From NCBI RefSeq assembly GCF_027580225.2, contig NC_073355.2:17923501-17987500 (forward strand): DNA of 64,000 nucleotides. The letters are read 5' to 3'. The notes beneath the pieces were generated by a model. The model saw only the letters and a program-made list of their open reading frames with translations, did no database searches and was not told the origin of the DNA. This stretch comes from Misgurnus anguillicaudatus (lineage: Eukaryota > Chordata > Actinopteri > Cypriniformes > Cobitidae). Position 1 is the stretch's first letter; every line of letters begins with the position of its first letter. The translations under genes were made by a program, and so were the position numbers. Of this stretch, positions 1 to 10,567 are shown piece after piece.

Positions 1-295
1 TAAACCAATAAAAATACTGGAATAAAGACCACCTTCTGTTTGGGCAAAAGTGATATAGCTTTCAGTTTCCATCTGCTGAAGCAGCCAACAATTCTAGCGT
101 TCAGGCTTGGCAGGTGAAAGGAGCACCACAGCAGAGCTGGTCTGCTTCAAATGAAGCGTATGAAAACTCCAAGAAGCTGCGTTGCAGTGCATCGCCGTTG
201 ATATATCCAGACTGGAAGATATATAAGAATGAAATAGTAATTGTGATATTGTCTGCTTATGGAGTTTTGAATAAAATGATAACATTTAGACTTAC

Positions 296-465
296 TCTTC
301 TTCCACACTTCGTGCGATGCTCCAGCAGCTTTGCGAAGGCTTGTCTGGAGAATCTTGGAGAGATGACCTTGAGTTCTTGAAAGGAGATCAGGAGGTCCAG
401 TATGTAAAGTGTGGTGGTGTTTATTGAAGCTGGTCAATATCCACTCCTCAGAAGGTCTTTCAGGT
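296..465 (-). CDS. Candidate internal exon, gene unidentified
   Basis: Reading the minus strand, an acceptor (ccccag) lies just before the exon and a good donor (GTAAGT) just after it, with an open frame between. The peptide is polar and basic, starting PERPSEEWILTSFNKHHH and ending AGASHEVWKK. It enters in phase 2 and leaves after the first base of a codon. I do not recognise the family. It may belong to the same minus-strand gene as the exons at 3526-3681 and 5798-5935, but the phases do not prove this. A possible next exon lies near 100-240 (acceptor cttccag). Base 491 onward is a MITE, so the intron upstream is repeat-filled. Confidence 0.3.
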
Positions 466-490
466 CTGGGGTCCTTTGCTGTTTGCATGT

Positions 491-752
491 TTAAAGGGGA
501 CATATTATGAAAATCTGACTTTTTCCATGTTTAAGTGCTATAATTGTGTCCCCAGTGCTTCTATCAACCTAGAAAATGTTAAAAAGATCAACCCAATAAC
601 TTAGTTTTGGTAAACCATTTTCTGCAAGCATGTGAAAAAATAGGTCATTGTAATTTGGCCCTTATTGTGATGTCAGAATAAGGTAATACCGACCCCTTTA
701 TCTGCACTATCCAACCACAGCACAACCATTTAGTATGGAGAGAAAGAGAAGT
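491..752 (+). mobile_element. 446-bp TTAA MITE, left part only
   Basis: Starts with TTAA then AGGGGACATATTATGA and matches the first 260 bp or so of the full copies (for example 3699-4144). The match stops in the purine-rich stretch near 752, where the sequence turns into unrelated DNA. The right terminus is absent. Confidence 0.8.
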
Positions 753-1142
753 GGCTGATGCAAGTCAAAACGCCCTTGGAAAAAAAATAATAAAAACATT
801 TACCACATACTATATTTTATAACAGTTATAACATTGTGAATGTTTAAGAGACATCTTATAAGTTTCTATAATCCCAGTATAGCACTCCTTCTGCCTAACT
901 CCTCGAGTAGTATCATTTGCTAATTCACCAAATTGCTTTGCAACAGATTGTGATGTGCTACAGCAAAATCCCGGGAGTTAAATTAACACTGCTCAGTGTT
1001 TATATAGGTCCACTCTCCAGGGTGTTAAAAAAGTAACACCGGAGAGAGTTAAAAGCTACAATCTGTGACTTTATCCTCTCTATCACCATCTCTGTTTGAA
1101 AACTGAAATTGCATTTTACATCTTACTTGTAGAGTCATTTTC

Positions 1143-1615
1143 TTAAAGGGGTCATATGATGAAAATGTTGGCATTGCCACTTTGTGGGTTTGAGCAAAAA
1201 TGTGTCGTTTTGGGTGTGTTTTTTAAAATGCGGATGAGCGGATGAAGTGCAAACACTGATCACAATGATGGTGGTTTGTTGTAATTGAAACTCTATTGTG
1301 CTGTCAAGTCCAAAAATGTGTTGTTTTGGGTGTGTTTTTTAAAATGCAAATGAGCGGATAAAGTGCAAACACTGATCACAATGATGGTGGTTTGTTGTAA
1401 TTCAAACTCAATTGTGCTGTCAAGTCCTTCTTTTCTCTCTCTTTCTCTCTGCACTAAACGGCAGTGCAGTAGTTGGAGAGTTCAGATTAAGGAGGTGGTA
1501 TTATTCTAATAAGATATCCTTATGACATCATAATGAAAGCCAAATTTCAATGACCTATTTTTGCTCACACCTACAAAGTGGCAATGCTAACATTTTCATC
1601 ATATGACCCCTTTAA
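1143..1615 (+). mobile_element. 473-bp TTAA MITE (second family), copy 1
   Basis: Flanked by TTAA at both ends, with termini AGGGGTCATATGATGAAAAT and the inverse. Inside, a segment of about 130 bp beginning near AAAAATGTGTCGTTTTGGG is repeated in tandem. It lies in the left arm of the fold-back element at 961-3219. No coding sequence. Confidence 0.85.
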
Positions 1616-1901
1616 CTTAGGTTTAGATGTTGGCTGTTTCATTTAAAGTCACCATTATTGTGATCAGTGGTTGTTTTAGTTGGACTTGACTCTTGACTAT
1701 TAACTTGTTAGTTTTTTCTAACTGCTATATCTTAGTGTGTTTAAAACACATTGTTATAGCAAAGAAAAAGCAATTGTGTAATTGAATGTTGATGGTTAAT
1801 ATATAATGGCAAACATAAACATTTAAATGAACAGATTTATTGATATAGATTTCCTCCCTCATCAAAAGCATATTTCTCTGTTAATAATGAAATACTACAA
1901 A

Positions 1902-2374
1902 TTAAAGGGGTCATATGGTGAAAATGTTGGCATTGCCACTTTGTAGGCGTGAGCAAAAATAGGTCATTGAAATTTGGCTTTCATTATGATGTCATAAGGA
2001 TATCTTATTAGAATAATACTGCCTCCTTAATCTGAACTCTCCAACTACTGCAATGCCGTTTAGTGCGGAGAGAAAGAGAGAGAAAAGAAGGACTTGACAG
2101 CACAATTGAGTTTGAATTGCGGCGAACCGCCATCATTGTGATCAGTGTTTGCACTTTATCCGCTCATTTGCATTTTAAAAAACACACCCAAAACGACACA
2201 TTTTTGGACTTGACAGCACAATAGAGTTTCAATTACAGCGAACCGCCATCGTTGTGGTCGGTGTTTGCACTTCATCCGCTCATCCGCATTTTAAAAAACA
2301 CGCCCGGGGCGACACATTTTTGCTCAAACCTACAAAGTGGCAATGCTAACATTTTCATCATATGACACCTTTAA
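1902..2374 (-). mobile_element. 473-bp TTAA MITE (second family), copy 2
   Basis: Same family and length as 1143-1615 but inserted in the opposite orientation, about 290 bp away in the same host element. TTAA lies at both ends. Termini have single-base changes (TCATATGGTG, TATGACACCT). Confidence 0.85.
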
Positions 2375-3525
2375 GCTCCAGAACTCTCATAGCAGTTTGT
2401 CATTCTGAAGGATTTTGATAGTGTGCACATAAACATTAACCACTAAAAACGTAGATGCACAGACATCATGAATCAGAGTATGAATCTCAACAAGGGTGAC
2501 AAAGAAAATGGTAAAAAGTTCATTATTTATTCATGCCCCAGTGCATTCTGGGAGTCCTGGGAGAGTTGTAATTTGTTGATACCCAGCATGCATTGCAGCA
2601 TGAAGCTTTTCATTCTATTGTCACCATCATTGTGATTCATACTCTGATTCTTGATGTTTAATTGTCTACATAACACACCAGTTAATTCTAAGTGTCAGTG
2701 TTTAAAATTATTCAGAATGAAAAACTGTTATGAGAGAGCTGTATATCATACTACAGCATCATATTATTAACAGAAATAAACACTTCTAGTAAGAAATCAC
2801 TGAAGAAATCATTTTTAAAGAGAGTGTTATTTGAAAGTGTATCCTAACAACCATTATAAACATAGAAATGCACTATTGTCTCCTCTTTAGCCACAACAAA
2901 CATGTTTTAAACCCATGTAATTATAACAGCCAAAAAAGCTGAAAAGTTAAGACTAACTCAAGAGTCCAATTAAAACAACCACTGATCACAATAATGGTGA
3001 CTTTAAATGAAACAGCCAACATCTAATCCTAAAATAAGAAAATATCTCTACAAGTAAGATCTAAAATGCAATTTCAGTTTTCAAACAGAGATGGTGATAG
3101 AGAGGATAAAGTCACAGATTGCAGCTTTTAACTCTCTCCGGTGTTACTTTTTTAACACTCTGGAGAGTGGACCTATATAAACACTGAGCAGTGTTAATTT
3201 AACTCCCGGGATTTTGCAGTGTATACAATGCACTTTGACTCTACTGCAATTGTAAGCACAACAATGCCACACTATTGAAAACATCAAAACATAGTGTGAA
3301 AAAACATCAAATCTAAAATGGAAATCTAAACTGTGAATTGGTTTTACCATTGATGGTAATTAAAATGACTGGTTTGCCTGAAATCATTATTACGTTTGTG
3401 CGTTTACAACGGCGGTCTGGCATCTTGCCGACTGCCAAATAGAAAGAAAACCACTAGTTTAGATTACCTGTTACTGGCTGCAGACACATATAAACGTCTA
3501 AATTAGGGCTTTTGTGAGAACATAC

Positions 3526-3681
3526 CTTGTGTTGTGTGCAATATCCATCTTCCCCTTTAATGATGCATTTGGTTGGAAGGATGGCTTCAAAAAACCTATT
3601 AATTACACATTCCCTTTTGTGGAGGGGCTGTTTTTTGTGACGTAATAAATCAGGGTCCCCCCACAGAACCACTCTCTGCAC
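3526..3681 (-). CDS. Candidate coding exon (52 codons), gene unidentified
   Basis: On the minus strand an acceptor (ttcctag) precedes and a donor (GTATGT) follows a fully open 156-bp stretch that starts and ends on codon boundaries. The peptide begins VQRVVLWGDPDLLRHKK and ends EDGYCTQHK; it is rich in charged residues and has four Cys. Symmetric phase 0-0 matches the exon at 5798-5935, so the two can be joined in frame (AEAK followed by VQRVV). The family is not recognised. Composition and clean splice signals favour a real host exon over chance, but there is no homology evidence. Confidence 0.4.
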
Positions 3682-3698
3682 CTAGGAAGAAAAAGAAA

Positions 3699-4144
3699 TT
3701 AAAGGGGACATATTATGAAAATCTGACTTTTTCCATGTTTAAGTGCTATAATTGTGTCCCCAGTGCTTCTATCAACCTAGAAAATGTTAAAAAGATCAAC
3801 CCAATAACTTAGTTTTGGTAAACCATTTTCTGCAAGCATGTGAAAAAATAAGTCATTGTAATTTGGCCCTTATTGTGATGTCAGAATACGGTAATACCGC
3901 CCCCTTTATCTTCACTATCCAACCACAGCACAACCATTTAGTATGGAGAGAAAGAGAGAGATAAAATATTTGACAGCACAATAGAGTTTCAATTGCAACA
4001 AACCACCATCATTGTGATCAGTGGTTGCACTTCATCCGCTCATTTGCATTTTAAATGACACACCCAAAACGGCACACTTTTGCTCAGACCTATTTTAGAC
4101 TTATTTTACATCTTAAAAAAAATCTCATAATATGTCCCCTTTAA
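3699..4144 (+). mobile_element. 446-bp TTAA MITE, full copy
   Basis: TTAA at both ends, with terminal inverted repeats AGGGGACATATTATGA. It belongs to the subfamily with TTTAGTATGGAGAG in the middle. It lies 18 bp upstream of the candidate exon acceptor at 3682, in the intron. It is non-coding. Confidence 0.9.
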
Positions 4145-4234
4145 ACATTATTTTAGATGAATAACTCATAAAAAAAATAATACACTAAACCAAACTACTC
4201 AAGAATTAGTTGGATTCTAGGTTTGATTTTTTTG

Positions 4235-4380
4235 TATAGGATTGCATAGTGGCTCAATGTTTAGCACCATCACCTCACAGCAAGAAGGTCCTAGATTTAC
4301 TTTTCTCTTAAATGTGTTTTTATCTGGTTATCCAAGTTTCTCAAATCCCAAAAACATGCATCCTAAACCATAAAGCAGGG
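4235..4380 (+). mobile_element. Degenerate DANA-like SINE fragment
   Basis: The stretch TTAGCACCATCACCTCACAG followed by CAAGAAGGTC, and further on a segment like the DANA middle region ending in CCCAAAAACATGCAT, fits the tRNA-derived DANA SINE of zebrafish and relatives. Many substitutions and the lack of an intact B box show that it is old. The assignment rests on remembered consensus features, not an alignment. Confidence 0.5.
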
Positions 4381-4410
4381 CACTGTGCATTAATTCTTAG
4401 CAAGCATACT

Positions 4411-4856
4411 TTAAAGGGAACATATTATGAGATTTTTTTTAAGATGTAAACTAAGTCAAAAATAGGTCTGAGCAAAAGTGTGCCGTTTTGGGTGTGTAAT
4501 TTAAAATGCAAATGAGCGGATGAAGTGCAACCACTGATCACAATGATGGTGGTTTGTTGCAATTGAAGCTCAATTGTGCTGTGAAATATTTTATTTCTCT
4601 CTTTCTCTCCCTACTAAATGGTTGTGCTGTGGTTGGATAGTGAAGATAAAGTGGGCGGTATTACCTTATTCTGACATCACAATAAGGGCCAAATTACAAT
4701 GACCTATTTTTTCACATGCTTGCAGAAAATGGTTTACCAAAACTAAGTTATTGGGTTGATCTTTTTAACATTTTCTAGGTTGATAGAAGCACTGGGGACA
4801 CAATTATAGCACTTAAACATGGAAAAAGTCAGATTTTCATAATATGTCCCCTTTAA
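4411..4856 (-). mobile_element. 446-bp TTAA MITE, full copy, inverted
   Basis: Same family as 3699-4144, opposite orientation and same length. TTAA lies at both ends. The left terminus carries one change (AGGGAACATATTATGA). Confidence 0.9.
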
Positions 4857-5306
4857 GTATTTAAACTTTAATATTATTGACTAAATAATATTAAGCTCAA
4901 ATTAATCAATGCGATTTACCAAATTCCTCATGAGAATTTAGTTTTGCTGAGGGTACAGTTAAGTGGAATCTCCACACTGGATGACAGGAAGCACTCAACC
5001 TGTAAAAGTGACTGTAACAGTACACAGAACAGGTTAGGCTATCACTACATACATGATCTTTTTCAACTTATATACAAAACTGTTTATGAAATCAGATGTA
5101 TTTCTGTTAAGCATTTGGTAAAGACATTACCAAGTACTTGACATGATAGTATACTTAAGTGTTATACTCTATTTTTTATGTGTTTTGTCATATTGAAATG
5201 ATTTAAACTGTTAATACTCAAATACAATTACAATGTTATTCCGTAATTTGATTTGGTCCACAATTTACATTTCAATTCCTACAAATCTGAAATAATTCAG
5301 ATATAC
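4857..5306. other. No recognisable feature
   Basis: AT-rich sequence without convincing reading frames, tandem repeats or terminal repeats. Confidence 0.4.
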
Positions 5307-5456
5307 CCTGTAGCTGAGGCTTGGCGTCACCCTCCTTGCCTCCCCCTCGGCTTGCCCCAGCCAACAAAGATCCTTTTAGAGGTCTGTGAAGGGTCTCTTC
5401 TAGGGCATAAACGTTTCGTCTCCACAGCTGCTCTCTATGTGTTGAAGTGAATATTT
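5307..5456 (-). CDS. Weak candidate exon, gene unidentified
   Basis: On the minus strand an open frame with peptide HREQLWRRNVYALEETLHRP and a Gly/Lys-rich tail (ASRGGGKEGDAKPQLQ) is bounded by ttacaag and G|GTATAT. It would enter and leave in phase 1. This is incompatible with a simple chain between the phase-0 exons at 5798-5935 and 3526-3681, so it is either an alternative exon, part of another transcript or a chance open frame. No family recognised. Confidence 0.22.
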
Positions 5457-5797
5457 CTTGTAAGACTAATAAAGGTACAGGACGTGAAAGACATGCAACA
5501 ACTAAAAGGAAACACAGCATAGTGTAAGTATTGAATAACCTAAATGAGCCTTGGCATAGATTCTCCAAGTCTCTGAAACTCAGGGGATGAAACCTCTCTT
5601 TTCCAAAATATATTACCTTATTAAAACATGCCACAGAGCATTATAGGATGTTAGTTGCTAAATAAGTTGCTATTACAATATACCGTATGAAATCTTCAAC
5701 ACTCATCTCTTTTCCATATAATTTATCATTTTTATTTTAAGTTGTCCCACATCCATTATGTTTAAGTATAAACTAACAGGTAAATAAAAACTCTAAC

Positions 5798-5935
5798 CTT
5801 GGCTTCAGCTAGAATGTGGTCATGGTTCAGCTCAAGAGCCATGAGCCTCCCCTCTTGGTAGCGGGGATCCTGTTTGTGAGGGGTATATCTGTTGGCCATT
5901 GCAAAGCAGACGAAGACAGAAGGACAAACACACAG
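5798..5935 (-). CDS. Candidate coding exon (46 codons), gene unidentified
   Basis: The minus strand shows a polypyrimidine acceptor (tctgtccag), a 138-bp open frame and a donor (AAG|GTTAGA). The peptide begins with a short hydrophobic, Cys-containing stretch (LCVCPSVFVCFAM) and continues NRYTPHKQDPRYQEGRL, ending ILAEAK. Phase 0 at both ends agrees with 3526-3681. The hydrophobic start could be the end of a membrane segment, or the internal ATG could be a start codon with the preceding bases as 5' UTR. The family is not recognised. Confidence 0.4.
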
Positions 5936-6265
5936 CTGGACAGACAGGTACAACAGATGCAGTATGTAGAGATAGGTTGCAAGAAATAGACAGAAAATGA
6001 TAAAGAAAGAGAGGATGGATGGCTCTTAAAATTGCATTTGGGTTTATAAAATAAGCAACGTTAAATCTAAGTTGTAACAGGTGATTCGATTGACAGGATC
6101 TGCAGGGAGAACAGAAAATGTTTATTATGTAGTGTAAATTAGCTCTAATATAAGGCTTAAATAGTGTACCCCGATAATGGGGATTCCTATTTTCTTACAA
6201 ATATTATAAGACAAATATTAAAACTTTAGACTATATTAAGCTCACACAATAAAGCAATGGCCACG
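5936..6265. other. No recognisable feature
   Basis: Intron-like AT-rich sequence. No repeat ends or reading frames of note. Confidence 0.4.
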
Positions 6266-6711
6266 TTAAAGGGGACATATTATGAGATTTTTTTAAAGAT
6301 GTAAACTAAGTCTAAAATAGGTCTGAGCAAAAGTGTGCCGTTTTGGGTGTGTCATTTAAAATGCAAATGAGCGGATGAAGTGCAACCACTGATCACAATG
6401 ATGGTGGTTTGTTGTAATTGAAACTCAATTGTGCTGTCAAGTACTTTTTCCTTTCTCTCTTTCTCTCTGCACTATGGCTGTGCTGTGGTTGGATAGTGCA
6501 GATAAAGGGGCGGTATTACCTTATTCTGACATCACAATAAGGGCCAAATTACAATGACCTATTTTTTCACATGCTTGCAGAAAATGGTTTACCAAAACTA
6601 AGTTATTGGGTTGATCTTTTTAACATTTTCTAGGTTGATAGAAGCACTGGGGACACAATTATAGCACTTAAACATGGAAAAAGTCAGATTTTCATAATAT
6701 GTCCCCTTTAA
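6266..6711 (-). mobile_element. 446-bp TTAA MITE, full copy, inverted
   Basis: TTAA at both ends, standard termini. It belongs to the second subfamily, which reads TGCACTATGGCTGTGCTG where the first reads ACTAAATGGTTGTGCTG. It is non-coding. Confidence 0.9.
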
Positions 6712-7945
6712 ATTACGTGACTATGTCACGAACTGCCGTGAGACTGGGTTGCCGGGAAACCTCCCCTAAGTTGTTAATACTTTGATTTGGAATTGATGTA
6801 ATGTTTTCAATACATTTAAAATAAATAAATAATCTCAATTTATAAATGTTTGCAATTTATTCACTTTTATTAGTACACTACCATGTTTTGTAACACACTG
6901 TAGGTATGATCCGTTAGCTGGTAAAAGAGCTGTGAATGGATACACTGAGGATATCTCAAATATTAATATGGCTAGTAAATTAGCCAATATAACAGGGCAG
7001 GCGTCACGGGGTGGGCATTCGCGGCTTATACCCTAACAAAGTTTTTTAAAAAGGAAAACAAAAGTGAAAGTGACATGGTTGTCAAATATGGAATGCATCC
7101 AGAAAGTAGACAACACACGTCCTGCCAGTCATGAACACACACTCGGAGCAGTGGATTCGTGACCGGCTGTAGACTAAACTCCACCCCCGGCGATAATGGT
7201 ACGATAAGCGCAAACACAGAAATGGAAAATTAGAATAAGTTATAATTTTTCTGTTTGTTCCAAAACCTGAAATTCTAAAGCAACAACCTAAAAACGTAGA
7301 ATTAAAAATTAAACCAAAAGACAATTATCTCATACTCATGATTGAAAAATGAAAGTTTGCAACCAAATTTTCATTTGATTCATTTTGATGGTGCAAATTG
7401 AAAAAAGAACTGAAAAGCGTTACACGGACCAGGGAACATACCTGTATATAAGATCTTTAGATAATGAGATAATAATGGTGCTATCAGGGGATGATCATTT
7501 GAGATGGTATTGTCGCTCTTTACTTTCTTAGACTTGCACCTTTACCGTTGCGTCTCTTTCTCGTCTTTCTAAACCAACAGATATGTGTACTGATCTAACG
7601 TCGCATCAAACTACATCGCTCCAGCTGCGCACGCGTCACTGATATAAACGCGAGTAAACTTAAACTTTATAACAACTAACAGCATTATGTGCGGGAACTC
7701 TTCTCTTAATTTAGCGGCACAGTTTCTTGTGCACGTTTGGAGAGACTTCTGCATGCCAGAGACTCAGACAGCTGCACGAGCACAGAGAGAGCGACGTGCG
7801 TGCGAGAGATAGAGAGAGAGACCTCACTGGTGCTTATTATGAAAAATTTCAGAAATTACTCTTTCATTTGTTGGTGGATTATTTCCCGTTTCTCTGTCAC
7901 ACTCAGTCTAACATGCAGGAATGTCAAGTTGACAACAAGCACTTA
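6712..7945. other. Unassigned sequence, no clear gene
   Basis: About 1.2 kb of mostly unique-looking DNA. A purine-rich stretch (GAGAGATAGAGAGAGAG) occurs near 7803-7820 next to short open frames that show no family features. The GC-richer part around 7560-7800 could be a 5' UTR or promoter, but I see no TATA box plus coding start to support it. Confidence 0.3.
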
Positions 7946-9494
7946 CCCAGCTAGAAATAAAAAGTTCTAAGAACGTTCCCTGAAAGTTCCCGAATGTTCC
8001 CAAAAACATTCTGCCAACGTTTAAAGCGGCTAGTTTTTTTTAAGTTCTAGGAACGTTTCTGTTGTCTGAACGTTAGAGTAATGTTACATTTTACCATTTT
8101 AACTGTTATGACAATGTCATGTTTTAATGTTCAAACAATGTTTAAAACAACAGCTGTTTATTATATTGACTTATTTAATTGTTATGTAAATGATAGAGAA
8201 ACATTGCATTTTATTATTTTATAAAACATTATTTCTGTATGCAGTAAATATATTGCTGTAGAAAACTCAATTCGCTTGCTGGGTTTGGATGTTGATGTTT
8301 GTTTCATTTTGAGTCACCCTTGTTGTGATTGGTGTTTGTTTTGGTTGGTCTCTTGACACTTGGCTTTTTGCCTGCTGGTTTTTTCCTGGTTGTGTTGGCG
8401 TTGTGTTGATGCACCGCGTTTGTTGTGAACATGCCAAGTTGATGGTGTTGTTCTGTGGTTGTTGGTGCATGGTGGTGAAGATCATCACCTAGTTCATTTG
8501 CTGATCAAGACTTTGTTTTCTGTCAACAATGTAAATGAGATCCAGCACTTTCACAGCAGTTTGTCATTAAGGAGTTTTAGAAACTTTGGACAAAAAATAT
8601 CTGCTGTATAACTGGGATGCACAAACATCAAGAATCAGACTATGAATCTCAATCATGGTGACAATTAAATGAAAAACTTCATGCTGCAATGCATGCTGGG
8701 TATTAACAAATTACAAACCTCATTCAGGACTCCCAGCATGCACTGCAGCATGGATAAATAAGGATTCTTTTAACAATTTTAATTGTCACCATGGTTGAGA
8801 TTCATAGTCTGATTCTTGATGTTTGGGCATCACAACTATACAGCGGATGTTTTTTGTCCAAGGTTTCTGGAACTCCTTGGTGACAAACTGCTGTGAAAGA
8901 GTTGGATCTGATATACAATATTGGCAGAAAGTGGACTTTTGATTGGTGGGTGAACTGGGTGATGGTCTTTGCCGTTGTGTACCAACAACCACAGAAATAC
9001 ACTAATAACTTTTCATGACAAATGTGGTGCATTACCACAAAGTTAACACAACCAGGAAAAAACTAGTAGGCAAAAAGTCAAGTGTCAAGAGACCAACTAA
9101 AACAAACACGAATCACAATAAGGGTGACTTAAAATGAAACATCAACATCTAAACCTAGTAAGTGAATTGAGTTTTCTACAGCAATATATTTGCTGAACAT
9201 TCAGAAATAATGTTTTATAAAGTAATAAAATGCAATGTTTCTCTATCATCCACACAACAATCAAACAAGTCAACACAACAAACAGCTGTTGTTCCAAACA
9301 TTGTGTGAACATTAAAACATGACATTGTCATAACGTTTAAAAATGGTAAAATGTAACATTACTCTAACGTTCAGACAACAGAAACGTTCCTAGAACTTAA
9401 AAAAAACTAGCCGCTTTTAACGTTGGCAGAATGTTTTTGGGAACATTCGGGAACTTTCAGGGAACGTTCTTAGAACTTTTTATTTCTAGCTGGG
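7946..9494. mobile_element. 1.55-kb fold-back element with CCCAGCTAGAAATAAAAAG ends, copy 1
   Basis: The left end CCCAGCTAGAAATAAAAAG followed by TTCTAAGAACGTTCCC returns inverted at the right end. Hundreds of base pairs on both sides are inverted copies, so the element can form one long hairpin centred near 8720. The centre carries TGCAATGCATGCTGGG. A TA dinucleotide flanks each end, but the second copy has TT, so the target site is not settled. No coding sequence. Confidence 0.8.
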
Positions 9495-9789
9495 TAATTA
9501 CATTACGCGGAATAAAAAATATGTTACGTCTAACGTTTTATTTCACGTTAAGTTACAACGGACCAATCAGCAGCCATGTAACGTGCAATTAGAGTGATTG
9601 ACAGAAAACCTGACAAGTTACAAAACAATATGAACTTTTCATATTGTTCATATCTTTTCATCATATGTTTGGCAAATGCAAACATGCTGGTAATTAATAT
9701 GAAGCAAAAGGTTTGTGCATTAAATGGGGAAATTTAGACACATCATATCTCAATGCTGGCTATACTCACTACCACTCATGTAGACTTAC
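9495..9789. other. Intron sequence downstream of the receptor exon
   Basis: AT-rich DNA between the fold-back element and the donor site of the 9790-10000 exon. No other exon was recognised, including the expected TM3 exon. Confidence 0.5.
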
Positions 9790-10000
9790 CAATCAGTGGC
9801 GTTTGACTGGCAGTAGATGGCAGCTTGTCATTAAGCATCAGCAGTAACACAGATATGGACAGCAGTAAAGTCACTTTAAGGCCCAGCTTCTCAGATTCAG
9901 ATGCATTCATGAAGAAGGAGGCCAGATCCAGAACAAGAAAACAAAATACTGGAAAAATTAAGTTGATGATATACAGCAGAGGTCTCCTCCTGATAGTGAT
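9790..10000 (-). CDS. Exon of a 5-HT3-type Cys-loop receptor (TM1-TM2)
   Basis: The minus strand has an acceptor (tattgcag), a 211-bp open frame and a consensus donor (GTAAGT). The peptide opens ITIRRRPLLYIINLIFP, the pre-TM1 and TM1 start typical of ligand-gated ion channels. It continues through SEKLGLKVTLLLSISVLLL, which is TM2 lining the pore, and ends in NDKLPSTASQTPLIG. The pattern KLG-K-TLLL-SV-LL then LP-TA--TPLI is that of 5-HT3 receptor subunits. The exon ends after the first base of a Gly codon, the usual place before TM3. No other exon of this receptor was found in the window. Those expected downstream (lower coordinates) are not recognisable within 9.8 kb, and upstream ones would have to lie beyond the repeat block. 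It could be a lone exon of a gene with very long introns or a gene fragment. The reading frame itself is intact. Confidence 0.85.
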
Positions 10001-10558
10001 CTGCAATATAAGAATACAAAATGTATAAACAAATTATCAAAACCACATCATGATGTTACAGCCTGTCTGTCTATTCTGCAGCTCTTAAACTGCCCAGCTG
10101 GTGATCATCATGCAGGTAAAAGTGAGCATTTAATGGAGGGTAAATTTAGCCTTCTAATGACTGTTCTCCCATTATGGTCATTCGTAAGGCACTTAAAATA
10201 CCAGCTTGTAGTAGCCTATACTGTACCATACCGTACTGTACTTAACAGTATAGATGATTTCATTAGATGCACGGATGTTGTCAAGGTTTCACGCCTGACC
10301 CAAAGTTAACTTCCGGTCTCTGTTTGTTTAATGGACTAAACTGACCTCTGGAATACCTTATCAAAAATTAAAAAAAATTAGTTTCCACACATTTCCTAAA
10401 GACAAGGGGAGACAACAAGCATGGACCAGATAACATTGTATACATTAATTTTACACAGTAACATTGACTCAATGTAGGAGTTCATACACTTTAGCTATGA
10501 TTTGAACTAAGGTACTGTACTATTCATGCTACTGTATACTATATTCTACTATACTATT
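10001..10558. other. Intron-like sequence upstream of the receptor exon
   Basis: No recognisable ligand-binding-domain exon. Near 10190-10260 and 10500-10567 the sequence becomes rich in TACTGTA/ATACTG words, a diffuse simple repeat. Confidence 0.4.
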
Positions 10559-10567
10559 CTGTAATAC

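Larger units (their letters stand above)
961..3219. mobile_element. Fold-back element with CAGCAAAATCCC ends, carrying two MITEs
   Basis: The left end (CAGCAAAATCCCGGGAGTTA) returns in reverse complement at about 3195-3219, and roughly 200 bp on each side are inverted copies. The arms include segments around 1620-1700 and 2950-3030. The centre carries the segment around 2580-2610 with CCCAGCATGCATTGCAGCAT. Two 473-bp MITEs interrupt the left arm at 1143-1615 and 1902-2374. No coding capacity is seen. A target duplication could not be fixed. Confidence 0.65.

Noticed and set aside
5307..5935. A three-exon chain 5798-5935, 5307-5456, 3526-3681
   Set aside because: The middle exon is phase 1 at both ends and would shift the frame into stops; only the outer two can be joined directly.
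7082..7324. Expected TM3 exon of the receptor on the minus strand
   Set aside because: The translated frames here lack a hydrophobic segment like TM3 and have no matching phase-1 acceptor.
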